From Hyalella azteca (taxonomy: Eukaryota; Arthropoda; Malacostraca; Amphipoda; Hyalellidae): DNA of 64,000 bases. The translations under genes and the position numbers were made by a program. How positions within the stretch are numbered: the stretch's first letter is position 1; every line of letters begins with the position of its first letter. The notes under the pieces were generated by a model, which saw nothing but the letters and a program-made list of their open reading frames with translations, ran no database searches and was not told the DNA's origin. Shown here one piece after another: positions 13,156 to 26,864 of the stretch. Location: NCBI RefSeq assembly GCF_000764305.2, contig NW_025936210.1, forward strand, positions 1-64,000, given 5' to 3'.

Positions 13156-13754
13156 CTTCAGACCCCCATAGACTGCACGTGAGCTAGTATAGAGGTACCA
13201 TGTATAGTGCACAATCTATCAGATCTGAGGGTCTGGATCATTGGACCGATACACCCATTTGCCGATTGTATTTCCTAGTCTTTATTTCAGATGTATTCAA
13301 TCGCCAAATATTCTATCTGAACAAATACAGACAAGTGCCGCCGTGCGTTGAACATTTTTACTTCTAAGGTTTTTTTAATTCATTATAAGAGAGAGTTATT
13401 CCGCCCCTCTAATTAAGAGCTTAAAAAAGGAGTTCACTTCCTGAATCAATCATCTCTTTTTAAATCTTTGGCGACACGGTAGAGATTTTTATGATAGTAG
13501 GACTATAAGTCTTCAATTAGTCATCAATTTTTCATGACCTTGGCAGGTCTCTCGAGTTCCTAAGGAATGTTTCTAGGTCTTGTCAGGTCTCGTCAAGAGT
13601 CGGACGAGAGTCTCGCAATGCAGTCGCTGCAATTAGCTCAGAATTATCAGGCAATTTAGGCACCTCGAGCACCACTAATTGCTTTGTTGTGCAGCCTTGC
13701 GAGCAACAGCCTAATGCACTGACGCTATTGAGCCCTGGTGGTGACACTTAGTGC
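13156..13754. other. intergenic, nothing recognised
   Basis: Slightly GC-richer than its surroundings, with a short local repetition (GGTCTCGTCAAGAGTC type) near 13540-13620. No gene seen. Confidence 0.5.
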
Positions 13755-14142
13755 ATTGCAGTGTGATGGATTACAGTGTTACAGTACTGCAGTGTGAGGG
13801 ATTACAGTGTTACAGTACTGCAGTGTGAAGGATTACAGTGTTACAGTACTGCAGTGTGAAGGATTACAGTGTTACAGTACTGCAGTGTGAGGGATTACAG
13901 TGTTACAGTACTGCAGTGTGAAGGATTACAGTGTTACAGTACTGCAGTGTGAGGGATTACAGTGTTACAGCACTGCAGTGTGACGGATTACAGTGTTACA
14001 GTACTGCAGTGTGAGGGATTGCAGTGTTACAGTACTGCAGTGTGAAGAATTACAGTGTTACAGTACTGCAGTGTGAGGGATTACAGTGTCACAGTATTGC
14101 AGTGTGACGCATTACAGTGTTACAGTATTACAGTGTGAGGTT
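13755..14142. repeat. 31-bp minisatellite array, copy 2
   Basis: About 12.5 copies of the same 31-bp unit as the array at 1-457. Copies here are more uniform (GGATTACAGTGTTACAGTAC plus TGCAGTGTGAR), suggesting recent homogenisation. Degenerate units fade out to about 14225. Confidence 0.95.
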
Positions 14143-14225
14143 AATTCAGTCTGCTGCAGCACTGCATTGTGAGAATTATACATCGTGCTACAGTATTAAA
14201 TTACGATGGTAATACATGCAGTGTT

Positions 14226-14850
14226 TGACTGCAGTATTATGCAAACAAAACTATAAATATCACGTCCCTTTCTCCATCCCCTCAACAAACACATAAAATT
14301 TATACAATAACTCAAACTTGAGCAGAACAACACATTCATAATTCACCCACAAATTTATTTCATGAAATGCAAACAAAACGGGAACAACAGAACAAAATTT
14401 CTCAGTTTTCCACCGCTGGGGTCAGGCTGCCGAGAAAACATGGCGCTTGTAATGGGACAAGCGCTTTGTTCTTTGGGATTTAGGAGCGTGACTGCCAGAT
14501 TTGAGGACGGTGATTACACGTAATGACCGTCAGTTTTGTGAAATTACAGATGTAATTAGACGGGTTTTCATATAACAAAGAAACTTGTTGAAAATTTAAC
14601 GTGAGGGCAAATGTTCACGGGGATTACCTGAAGACTTGTAGTTCAAAAGGATTATTTTTATAAGAATTTTGGAGAGTTTATATTTTCAATGTTTTTGAAC
14701 GATTAATAACGTAATGTTTAAAAGCGTGCGGACCAATCAATTTAACAGAATGCAAAGAGTCAATAGCGAATATTTTTTTCATGCTATACTTACGCAATTT
14801 CTCTATTTTTAATCATAATTTTGTCATGAAATCGATTTTCAAGATATCAG
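14226..14850. other. intergenic, nothing recognised
   Basis: A moderately GC-rich patch at 14400-14530 does not carry an exon-like frame with splice sites. Confidence 0.5.
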
Positions 14851-14852
14851 GA

Positions 14853-15112
14853 AGCTAAATTCCGGTAAATCCATTAGCGAAACGTTCAGAAATGATATAA
14901 CGGAACTTCCATTAGCGAAACGTCTTCAAGCTATATTCCAGTACGTCCATTGGCGAAACGTCGTCAAGCTATATTCCGGTACGTCCATTAGCGAAACGTC
15001 CTCAAGCTATATTCCGGTACGTCCATTAGCGAAACGTCCTCAAGCTATATTCCGGTACGTCCATTAGCGAAACATCCTCAAGCTATATTCCGGTACGCCC
15101 ATTAGCAACCTC
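14853..15112. repeat. 38-bp tandem repeat
   Basis: About six to seven copies of a unit reading AAGCTATATTCCGGTACGTC then CATTAGCGAAACGTCCTC. The first two copies are diverged, the middle ones nearly identical. Confidence 0.92.
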
Positions 15113-16844
15113 CTGAAATTCCGGTCGCGTAAACACAGCAATCAGAGAGGCTCAGTAGCTTTTCACAACAGCTCTCTCAACGCCTCAAAAACATGTATAA
15201 CATTTTTTTTGCAAAATCAACGATTCACCTGTACGTGACCTGAAGCAAGCCTTCGGTATGGTCACATTTTCTTCGAAATAAAGACAAAACTCAGCTAGGA
15301 TCCGTCCTAGAAATGCGGCAAAAAGAATGAATTTAAAAAAAATCAAATTTCAGTGTTATAATGATGACCAATTTGGGTCAAATTTCGGGAATATTTCATG
15401 ATATGATAAATGACTAATCAGGTAACAATTACTAATTTAACGGAAAATACCTCCAGAAGTCATCTTAAATTGAAAAATAAACCTTCTACTTGCTCTCATC
15501 AAAATGTAAAAATTTCTCTAAAAGGCGGTGTCATAATAATATTTGATTTTATTCATCAATACAATTTTCGGAACGTACGTTGTCCTCATTTAAAACTGAT
15601 ACATTAATTAAAAGACTGTTTTAAGATCGTATTTTCTTGCAGATCTCAAATATTATTTGTGTTTACACTGGCGTAAACGTGGAAATGAGACAAGAAATGA
15701 TTATAAGCCTTGCATAATCCGTGACACTGAGCTCGCTTCGCTCATAATCACCAATTAGCCCGGGATTAGAGCGAAGACTTCACTTAAGTAGGCAAGCAGC
15801 CTCCATATGTAATTAAAGTATAATGGCTTCACGGCATCAAGAAATAAATTCATTCCAAAATAACAATCATGAAATAATCCGTTATAATAATTTTTAATGA
15901 AAATTTGCGATGCTTATTTTTGAAAATTTTTAGAAAATTTCGATGAACAAACTCCTGCTGACATCGATCACCAGCAATCAGTCACATCTTATTGTTTAGA
16001 TAAATAACTGGAAATAAACAATACAATGAACAAAATTAACGCTATAATGCCTCATGTTGACATTAAAATATGAAAATTATATCTTATTTAAAGCAAAGTT
16101 CAGTGAACGATCTGCACTGAATGTCGACGAGTTTACTCAAGCATCGCTAGGGTCTTCCCACATTAAATGCTAATTTTGAAACAACATTAAATGCCGCAAT
16201 AATTAATATTTATGCTTATTTAGAGCACAGGGGCATGCACAAAGCAAATTAACTAGATAATTAGCAAACAAACTCTCTAGAGCAGCAGCTCCGCATTGCT
16301 TTTTGGCATTGAGTCAAATTGAGAAATTTTAGCCTAGGAATGGTGGTAACATATGTACATGAATAAAATCAATTCTGGGAAGCATTTCTTGAAGCTCATG
16401 TTTAAAAATTATGCGTAAAGTTTTCGTGAAATTCTTCACACACGCTCCGATTTTTGTGCTGGTAGTTCAATAATAACGACTTATTGGGCTGTTACATGGA
16501 GACTGTTGACTATCAAATCAAATTCGTTATCATTTTCACTCAATTCGTGTAAAAAATGATAATTAGTCGGAGGAAAAATTTATTATAGAAATTGATAGTA
16601 TTCGTTCCTAAACAGCAATGCATATTTGATTGCATGTTTCCTCTTAATTTATTTTCATTCTCAGAATGAATGTTCAATCAGTTCAGCACAAGTTTTGAAA
16701 CTAAGCTCGAACAATAAACAAATGAGAGGCTTAATTTTAAGTGAGGAATGAAAGTGGACCTCAACACCAAGTATACACGACGGGAAATTGGTGATTCAGG
16801 GAGGCTCACTTGAATGTGTCTCCGGCTTGCGAAAATATTAAAAA
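15113..16844. other. intergenic, no gene seen
   Basis: AT-rich, no recognisable domain, tRNA or element. Confidence 0.55.
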
Positions 16845-18425
16845 CAATATTATAATATTATTACTAAAATATCCCATACCTTCAGTTTAACTTTATTATA
16901 CTCATTCAATTACATTTAGGCATTAATAAAATCTGAAATAATAGATAATTTAACATTAGTTCAACATAATTCCACTGCTGCGTATTCATCATCATGATTC
17001 TCAACAGCAGTGCATGTGGCTTTTTTTATATCAATAATTAAGCACCATGGCATTCAAACAACGTAATAATAGATAGGTTCTAATTGTGATGTATCAGTAA
17101 TTTTTGAATGACAGATACCATCTTGGTCATTGAAGCGAAATATTGGAAGTTAGTTCATTAAACTTAGAGTGATGAACTACCGAACTGCAGAGTTCCCAAT
17201 CTTCCTCCAATGGATTGAATTTATATTTTAGTTTCGGAATCACGTTACCTTAAAAAAATTACCGATAAAAAATCATTCTTACGCCTAATCTAATACTTTA
17301 TTCCTATGTGCTCCGGACTACCATTGTTATCGGGACAAACCTACAAATGAATTAATTTTTTATTTACATGAGATATAAAAAAGTGCAACAAATTATTGAT
17401 TATTGTATTGTTATCGGGAGCTGAGCTTCCCTAAAAGTTTCAGAGCGCTAGCTAGCGGGAAAGTTGGTGAAATATCGATTGCAAGATTTGATCATCACAG
17501 ACACGAAAGCGAGCTAAGAAAAACGTGGTAAAAATATAATAATATTATTCATATAATTAATTAATTCAGAATATAATTTTATTATACTCATTCAATTACC
17601 TTTAGGCATTAATAAATATCTGCAATGATAAATAAACTTACATTAATTCAGCGTGATTACACTGCAGCGAATTCTTCATACACGTTATCGAAATTCCATA
17701 ATTTGATATTTTGCACGCTTAATTTGTTTTAAAATCAAAAACTCCGTTCATCAAAAACTCCGTTCATGTTTTTGTCGATACTCCATTTGCTGAATAATGA
17801 TGCTTGTTCACTTTTTTATTTTCTCATGCAAATAAAAAAATTATTTCATTTGTAGGTTTCTCCCGATAACGATGGTTGTCCGGAACTTGTAGGAATAAAG
17901 TATGAATAAATTAATCATGCGAACGATTTTTTATCGGCACTTTTTTACGTCAATGTGATCCTGTAACTGAAATATAAATCCAGTGGTGGCTTTTTATACA
18001 TATAAATGATTAAGCACCATGGCAGTCACACAACGTAATTACAGATATATTGTAATTGTGATGTATCGGCGATTTTTAAATGACAGATAGGCCTACCATG
18101 TTGGTAATTGTAGCGAAATATCGGAAGTTAGTTCATTAAACTTAGAGTGATGCTCTACCGAACTGTAGGGTACTGAAAATCGCAAGCTTCCACAAATGGA
18201 TTGCACTACTATTTCAGTTTCAGGATCACATTGCCATAAAAAATTACCGATAAAAAACATTCACACGCTTAATTTATTACTTCATTCCTACGAACTAAGG
18301 ACGACCATTTTTATCGTGACAAACCTACGAAGTAATTTATTTTATTTGTAAGAGAAAGAAAAAGTAAACAAACGACATCATAAGTTAGCAAATCTAGTAT
18401 CGACAAAAAACATGAACGGAAATTC
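16845..18425. repeat. composite of direct and inverted duplicated segments
   Basis: Three kinds of segment recur. Segment A (TTTATTATACTCATTCAATT then ACNTTTAGGCATTAATAAA) is at about 16885-16985 and 17570-17680. Segment B (TTAAGCACCATGGCA through GTTAGTTCATTAAACTTAGA) is at about 17025-17215 and 17988-18180. Segment C (TTACCGATAAAAAA, a CGGAC-ACCAT-GTTATCGGGA core, CAAACCTACAAATGA) is direct at 17255-17400 and 18235-18425 and inverted at 17745-17983. The inverted copy also includes the end of B and stops exactly where the second B copy begins. No transposase frame is visible. Confidence 0.75.
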
Positions 18426-21400
18426 CCATTATAAACCAGCATCGTTTTTCAGTTAATAGTCGCTTACATTGCTTCTAAAATAAGTGCTACAAATGTTAAC
18501 ACTTTTGCTGACTATATAACAAATTAAGGCTGCAATATATCACATTATGGAATTTCGATACCGTGCACCATTCAAACAAACTTAGTATCTGCTACAATTT
18601 CGATACCAATTCCACGGTCGAACATAAGAAGATACTAAGTGATTCACGTCGATACTTATTTTAACTTAAGTTTTTGGACAAAAATTACGCACAAAATACT
18701 TCGAAATTCGTACACAAAATACTTCAAAATTCGTCCACAAATCCACGGAAAAATTATTAACTACATTACAGTGACTCAATAACACACAATGTCCGTCCCA
18801 AGCAAAAACTAGGGTGGAATTCAAGTAGGATTTTTCTGGTCGTCAGTTTCAGTGCAGGGGCTCTAATGAGAAGGCAGTAGGAAGCATCGGTTTCCCATTA
18901 GCTTTGATTTGTGTGGGCGTAAATCCAGGGATGGTGAGAGCAGAACAAACGTGCCAAGCACCGAGTGAAACACGCTTCCTGTTTGCTCAGCTGCTTCCTC
19001 AAACATCCTCAAGCTTCGTTTTTGCCGGAAGAGAAAAGATGGTCAAACTACACAATTTTACCACCTAAATGACCTTTAAAGACATAATAACTGTTTATTT
19101 AGTTAATTACTTATATTAAGAATTGTAAATTAACAGAATTGTGAGCACGGCATTAGATTTTAAAGTTTATTTTGTTGAGGTCGATCTGATCAAGTTTCTC
19201 GCTCGAAAAACGTAATTGGTTAGTGAGATGTGACCTGATGTCATCGGGTAATACGAATAAAAAGTGGCTCACGAAACGACCCCCAAAATTGAAATTAAAT
19301 TCCAATCAACCACGCGTTATTTGATTCCCAGCACAGAAGCATTTTACCAGCAACAAGAAAACAAAACCACGAGAAGCATGAAAAATTTTAATAGAGCTTC
19401 AAACAGCTTTAAAATTAAAAATGTATGCTTTCATTAATCTGTTAAAGTACCGGATTAGATATAAATTGGGCTGCTTAAACCCATGAAGGAGGTACTCAAC
19501 AAAGACGAATTATTAAAAATGAGCCTTACCTTTGAAAAGACGATAAATCGGGAAAAACAATGGCTACTGTGACTATAAAATAGTACCGTATGAAGACGAC
19601 TGACCGACCGCTCTATGGCATGATGGCCATTAGGACATGCGGCCATATCAGACCATATGAAGGCTCCCATGTGACCATATCAGGGCATATTGCAAGGCTC
19701 TTCTCGCAATGACTGGCCATCCTCTATTCCAGTTAACGCAATGCACCGTAATGGCCAGTGCTTTATACCATCCCAGTATTGCCAGATTCGAGGATTGTCA
19801 AATTTCCAAACGCCTTATCATCCAAAAGTGACCGCTGGACGGCACAGCTTGTGAAAGACACGAAAAAATCCCTTGGCATTGGTTAAATTTAGAGGTCGCG
19901 AATTTAGATTTTTTAGCTTTTACTAGGAATACATTACCATTCGTCATTATTATTCTTATCCAGGAGCCTGAGATTGTTAGTTACCGTCACTTGACAAAAG
20001 GGTTAACAATTAGTTTACTTATATATCACATATCGTCTTTGGTATTCGTAATTGAATGCCTGGTAACGAGAGATACCCACAGAAAACAAATGATTACAAA
20101 GAAATTAGAAATAAAAGCGAAATGGATCAAGCAATATTTTCACACTTGGTCAGCCAATTTCTGGACAATTGTAGTATTTTATTAAATCTCCTTGCATTCC
20201 GGCTATTAAGAGTATGTCAGAAAAGATAAATGTTGTCAATGCTTTAATAAATTTCATAAATTAATTTACCAAAACCAACCAAACCAAAGCTTTAATAAAT
20301 ATTCCGTTGTTGTCAGGCTGGAGGTAAATTCTTTACATTCCAGGAGTTTTAAAACAAAATATTCAGTGCCCACAACTTGGTTTTGATTGAGAGCGATCTA
20401 ATCCATCGTTTTGATGAGTTGAGTGATCTAGTGTGGGATGAGTTATCTGGATGAGGGAGATAATAGGGCTCATCATAAATACGCAGCTTCAATTTTAAGA
20501 TGAAAAACGCCTGGTATTTATTTGATCGTCGCTGCTGATTCTAAAGAAAAAAACAGACAAGCTTCATAAACAATAGAATCAATAGCAAATGTTCCTAATT
20601 ATTTTACTTTTATGACCTTGCTTATTGTTAGCTTTAGGGGTGCATTATGGTGCGTTTTTGCTTAATTTATGTGTTAAAGATGAAGGAGTCAATCATAAAA
20701 ATTCATGGTCACAAAAAAGTTATAAAACAGATAAATTTTAGAGATTCGAAACCTGAGGACATATGAATTTTGAAATGATGATGGAGCTGGTCACCGAAAA
20801 GTTCCTAATCTAAATACGAGTATGCTTTTTTCATGGAATTTTCTCTGCTATTGATCTCTCTGTTAATTTTATGATTTAGCAAACAAGTGATATAAATATT
20901 CGTTGCCAATGATCTAATTTAATCGCAAAAACCAGGCACGGGAAAACAAATATGTTCTAATTTGGTGCGTTGCTCTGAAAATTGGATGCGTCGGACAATA
21001 ATGTTATCGCAGATTATATCGCGTTGCACGAATGTTTTTTTGCATGAAGATATTCAGTAATATCAATGAATGCTCTCATATCAGGCGCATTAATACAGAT
21101 TATTCTAAAATAATAATGTATTTATGCATTATGCCAATTAATTACATAGAAATCGATTTATTATATTAAATGAATTATTTTTTATAGAAAAGTGCGAGGA
21201 AAGTCTTTAATTCGGCAATTGAAAGTTCTATTGAAAGACATTAGGTACGACCTGACAACCGACTCCGAATACTAAATGATGGTGCAGCTTAAATCTTACA
21301 TGAATTCAGCATTATACGACAGGACTTGAAAGCCAGTTCAACAACACTCATAAACCCAAAGTATAAAGAAAATGTGGACCTGCAGCATGAATAAAGTCTT

Positions 21401-22748
21401 TGCAAAAGCAAACTTTGTACGCCGCACCTGTCGTTGTGCGCACCACAAACTGGACGTCCACAGCACAACGTAGATCCCAACTTACTTTATTAAAGCTAAT
21501 GCTGCAACCTTACTTAGTTAGCTCCATGTGCTGCTTCTGCGGCTCAATGAGCCAGGGGAGACTGCTTCAAGCCGTAATATTTCATAAATCTCAGTCTGTA
21601 ATGGCATGCATATCAATATACATGTATAATATATATACTTGCCATGCCAAAATGAAATCTCAAGATTATCAACCGTGGGTAGTTGCTATGCTGGTTAGGG
21701 CGGGCGCAGATGAGGCATTGAAATAAGTTATTATCTTCCCGATTATATATGTCATTAAAAAATTTAAATATATGATTATCCTGCCGACTCAGACCTTTTA
21801 AATGGTGCATCACTGAGCAATCAGTGAACACATCTTGCCTCAAATTAAAAAAAAAGATATATTTGAATTAACACTTAATTAGTCTAGATCACTACTCAAA
21901 AAAATCACATTTCTCTCATGCTGATTTAATTTTTCTCAGACATTTATGAAAGTATGCGTGCTGGAATGCTCGTTTGTTTGAAGCCTATCCAGGCAGCATG
22001 GATACATCGTGGAATCTCTCCTCCGAGCAGCTTATGTTGTCCTTACTTGCTCTATGATGGTGTAAATAAAATCCTGTTTTATATTCTTCATCCAGAAATC
22101 CTGATATAATTATCCTTATGGATAATTTCTGATAAGAATAAATTTGTCCTTATGGATAATTTTATTAAATAATAATTTAATTTGGATTATGTACTTAAAA
22201 TTCCCTCAACATCAAAACATGGCCTAAATCGATGCTCATTTTTAGATGAGCTTTTGCAAATGCATTCCTTAAGCTATGAATTTCAAGTGTACCAATCATT
22301 ACAATGGCTGGGACGACAACAGTCTGTCCTTCTCTCAGGGACCATCAAATCTGTCACAAAGTTGTTTGCCGCCCTAAATCATACACGCACTAATGGGGGT
22401 TATTTTATTTTCAATCACTTATTAAAATGCTTGAAGAATACTCATCTTATCAGCATTTTACTTACGCAATCGTTGCATTGCTAAAAAATTGACATTGATT
22501 ATCAACAAGTGTATTCAGTTAATACAGTTTTATTATCATCAATAAAGCAGTTTCATTGGCGACTGTCATTGTAATTGTAATTTGATTGCTAATGAAATCA
22601 ACTGGGAAACTCAGAACTTACCTACCTCGAGGCATTTATAATCAAATCGTAAGTTATTTCCAGGTTTTTAAACTCAGGGAAATGAGGGATTTCAATCTTT
22701 TTCTCCGAAAAAAGTCTTTACTCAAAAATGTACACCAGCCTATAAAAT
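18426..22748. other. intergenic, no supported gene
   Basis: Over 4 kb of AT-rich sequence. The longer open frames (21400-21726 and 22182-22484 on plus) show no family motif, no low-complexity coding signature and no flanking splice sites. A small tandem (CACAAAATACTTCGAAATTC) lies at 18690-18740. Confidence 0.5.
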
Positions 22749-22885
22749 TTTTAGCGCATTTTCTCATTTATTGAAAAAATGCACTATTTTGCTTGCCATG
22801 TCCGTCTGTCCGTCCGTGACTTCACGTTTTCGTCGACGATAAAATGCTCTCTCTGTCACTGACTGCAGTGAGTACTGAGTTTTAT
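22749..22885 (-). mobile_element. small inverted-repeat element with GGAC core, copy C (minus)
   Basis: Minus-strand copy of the element seen at 30153-30320 and 51640-51833. It begins AACTCAGTACTCACTGCAGT, has the GTCGACGAAAAC-GTGAAGTCACGGACGG block, a short (GGAC)-rich tract, and ends AATAAATGAGAAAATGCGCT. The left terminal repeat is mutated (AGAGCATTTTATC). Confidence 0.75.
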
Positions 22886-24550
22886 TTTTTTTAATTTGAA
22901 TCTTGCTATTCTACTGTGGGTCCTGTTTTGACTACGACTTTTGTTCGATAACGAAAATATAAAATAGACTAGGTATCACTTTAACTCCAGCGAGTAAATA
23001 AGGAGTAACTAATATATAAAAATTCACAAGCTTAATGGAAAGTTGAAAATTTCGAAACTCAATTTCTGATTGTTACTTTTTAAGTTAACAATTTATCGCA
23101 ATGTTAACAACCTTCTGAATTCGCGCCTTTGATGCACTTGCTAAGGACATTATCATCCAATAATAATTTCCAATAAACGGTGTTCAGAAATTCGGTTCCG
23201 GGCCCTAGTGGAGCGTCAGGAGCCCAATGAAATAAACGCTCGTGACCCCCATGCGTATTGAAGAGAACCCGAAGAACAGCTGGAGGGGGGCAGAGATGTT
23301 ATACTGCACATTATAGAGCATAACATGAACAATAAAGAAGCAATATACAAACTATTATTCGATTTAAATGCTAAAATATATGTGGAAGATCTATTTTACT
23401 TCGGATTGCCTTTAATTAAACCGTTAATTAAAAACTTTCTTGTGTAAATTATAGCGGAATTTTAACCCCCTTTAATGTAACTCCAAACTACCGCAATGAA
23501 TTCAATTTGGCAAACTTAAGAATTTACTAGCAAATATTAATCTGAATTTATTGAGATAGAAGCTTATCAATCAATATTTTGAATTTCAATTACTTGTTAA
23601 AAAGAAATTGAGCGCGGTTGAATAATTCGAAAATATTTCTCTATTACCTAGTATATTGTATAATGTTTTGCAACCATGAGTTCTTAGCTGGTTAGGAAAT
23701 TATTTTTTATGCTGTATGCTAATTTATCTTAAACAATGTGTCGAGTTGGACCATTTTTCCTAAACAACGTGAATTTAAAAATTAAATTTCGGTATGCAAT
23801 ACTGCATTCCAAGATAACTCAAGTCTTCACTTGTGTTGTTGAAGTCGGCCTAGCCGGTCACGGTTCCGGTTGCTTCCTTAGATTTAGAGGCCTTAGTTTA
23901 AGTGAATATATTTGAAATTTAGTGTGAAATTTAAGTGGGATATTAGTAAAAATTAAATTTGAGTTGATGTGCATACAAATAGTTCTTTGATGGGAGCAGC
24001 ACGTTACGATTTGATCATGGGTCTGGTCGTGACAGTTCATGTGGTCTCCTTTCATTTACAGCCAAAATAAATATATTGAACTTGTGACATAGTCACTATA
24101 TTTTTTCCACCCTTTGTTTTTGTTATGGCCCAAAAACAAAGACAAATTGCCCGATTATTTTGTTGATAAGAAACAGATTTTGCAGGAAATCGGAAACGTC
24201 GCTCAGGAGAGGGCAGTCCGCTGTTGATATGCGAATGATGAAACTACACAAGTCGACTTATTCGTGTCGTAAGTTCTCGATTAAATCTTGCAAGCGGTCC
24301 AACAAATGAGAAAACTGTTGTTGCCTTGGCGGCTTTCAAGCAGTCGAATAAATGAGACAAACGAATTTCCCTTGGCAGCTTGCAAACGGTCGAATCCATG
24401 GAGCAATATTGTGCTTAAAAATTTACCTTCGTGCTCATTTCGTTAATTGAACTCCCTATTTCCGCTAAAAAAGTTCCAATTTACCCAAACTCCCAAGCAC
24501 GGCATGCACTCTCGCAAAAAGGACTGATTGTAGATCGCCTCCAAAAATGA
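22886..24550. other. intergenic, no gene seen
   Basis: AT-rich with a mildly GC-rich stretch at 23190-23300. Near 24240-24400 a loose repetition of CGGTCNAATAAATGAG-like text (about 50 bp apart) occurs. No gene. Confidence 0.5.
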
Positions 24551-24552
24551 TG

Positions 24553-24935
24553 TCCAAAAAGTGTGCATGTGTAGATCCACTTAGGAAATTACGTTCAAAA
24601 ATTCTGTAGGTGTAGATCCTCTAAGGAACTTACTTTCAAAAAGACTGCATGTGTAGATCCTCAAAGAAAATTACGTTCAAAAAGGTCTGTAGATGTAGAT
24701 CCTCTTAGGAAATAACGTTCAAAAAGTCTGTAGGTGTAGATCCTCTAATGAAATTACGTTCAAAAAGGTCTGTAGGTGTAGATCCTCTTAGGAAATAACG
24801 TTCAAAAAGTCTGTAGGTGTAGATCCTCTAAGGAAATAACGTTCAAAAAGTCTGTAGGTGTAGATCCTCTAAGGAAATTACGTTCAAAAAGTCTGTAGGT
24901 GTAGATCCTCTAAGGAAATTACGTTCAAAAAGTAA
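24553..24935. repeat. 41-bp tandem repeat
   Basis: About nine copies of TCTGTAGGTGTAGATCCTCT followed by AAGGAAATTACGTTCAAAAAG. Some copies carry one extra G (42 bp). The left-hand copies are the most diverged. Confidence 0.95.
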
Positions 24936-26860
24936 TCCTCTCAGGGGATTAGGTCGTGGACTCACCTTTTCAAGACCTCGTGACGTTCTTGATCTTCCTG
25001 GCAATGACATTTCCATTTCGTGTCTCGTCAGATAGACGGGAAAATTTCATGAAATTTTCTTGATGAGCAACTTGGGAACTTCATTGAAGAAGAAGTAGCT
25101 CCTACTGTCGTCTGTTTCTTGCTAGAGTTTTCCTCATAAATTTTCGCAATACTGTCCAAATTTTTCCGAAATATTGTCACCGAACCCGGAAAAAAGTCAA
25201 TGTATTGTATATTTCGTATGAAATTCAATGATTATAGTATAAATGATTATTTTTGAAGCGAATGATGAAATCAAATGACAATAGTGAGGCGTATGAATAA
25301 AATATTTGTAGATGAAAAATTAAAATGAATCACATGAATGGGAAAATAAATAAATTAACATCTTTTAGTGCATAGCATACAAAATAACACTCATAAACCT
25401 ATTTGTTCAACTTTGCATGGAATGGTATTTTAGTTATGACATGATTTTAATAAATTGTTCACTGCTGCCCATCTATGAAGAGAAACAAATGTTCATTCAA
25501 ATGAAACCGAGGGAAAAACTTTCTTTCCGAGAAACTCTTCAAGACAGGAATGATCACGTCTGGTCACTATATGATACGCAAGAAATTTTCCTAAAACCAT
25601 AACTAAAATTTGATCGGTTACTACTGGCTACAGAATACAGATAACGCATATATTTCTGCAACAAACTGTACGCAAAAGCGAGTCTTCAGCGACCAAATAT
25701 ACTCACAGCTCACAGAATAAAAACAATGAAGGTAACACAAAGCATTTTTCGTTCACAGATCATTGCGACATTTACCTCACATGCAAGAGATACGTCATAC
25801 ATGACGATATTAAGTATGCTAATACAAACTTTTTATTCTACACCTCACCATTCCAAAGAATAATTCTAAAAGCTTCCCACGTCGCTCATGGCCAATTATA
25901 ACTTCGTCGCCACCAGTGCACCTGATGATATAGGAAAGTTTCACAGCAATGCTGCATAAATAAATCAATTTAATGAACAAAACTTCGTATGAATTGAAGT
26001 TTTCGCGTGGCGCTCGTTGCTTTGAAAACTTGCGCGCGAGCCTTTAATAAATTAGACTCGTTTTTTGGGACCAAAGAAACGCGCTCTGCAGCGGCCAAAA
26101 CTTTCCTTCTGATCTTCGTGTTTGCTTACTCTGAAAAACTTTCATCATTGCAGCGGGATTCCATGCGCGAAACCTAAGCTTATCTCTGAAATGCCCATCA
26201 AAAAATCTGTAGCATGCTGCTTTTTGGAAAGACGAATTTAGAATTCAGTGAAACAAATCAAATTTTTCTGATGTTGCGAGAGTGAATGTAAACTCGTATA
26301 GATAAAAAGCCTGCGAGATGAAAGCTAACATAGTAATGCGAGTTTCAGCCAATGTATTATGGCTATCTATGTAAAAAAATTAAGTGGATCGACTTTTATA
26401 CTGCCGCTTTTGTAATGGAATTTTATTTGGAAAAAATGTTTTCATGTGTTCGCACAGACAACAAACGTTCGTCATAATTGTACAGGTATCAATATGTCTA
26501 AATTTATAAATATTTCTCGTCTCCTTTTGAAACCAAAAGTGTGATTAGATTTTTTCGCATTTAGCGAAAAAAACCCTCATAAACTAGTCAATTATTAATT
26601 TTTTTCCTCTTCACGCCGCAACGCAAACGTGAAATAAGACTGGCAACAGTTCCAATCTCCATTATTATCTATAGGATCTCTACATATATCACCAAAATTT
26701 GAACAAATTATTTAGAATTAATCTCAGTCTCTGGAATTAATTTAGGTGAGGCTCTAGAAGCTGAACGTTCTGCTGTCACTCGGCCGAGTGTGGATGTCCG
26801 GACTCGCTGAGTCAGCACCAAATGCCGGAAAATCAAAGGATATTCTAAAGAAAAATTCCG
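24936..26860. other. intergenic, no supported gene
   Basis: A Ser-rich minus-strand open frame at 25028-25228 has no start context or splice support that I can defend. Nothing else recognised. Confidence 0.5.
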
Positions 26861-26864
26861 TGAC

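Noticed and set aside
21289..22484. Open frames of about 60-108 codons
   Set aside because: No family resemblance, no splice sites at their ends, and lengths expected by chance in sequence of this size.
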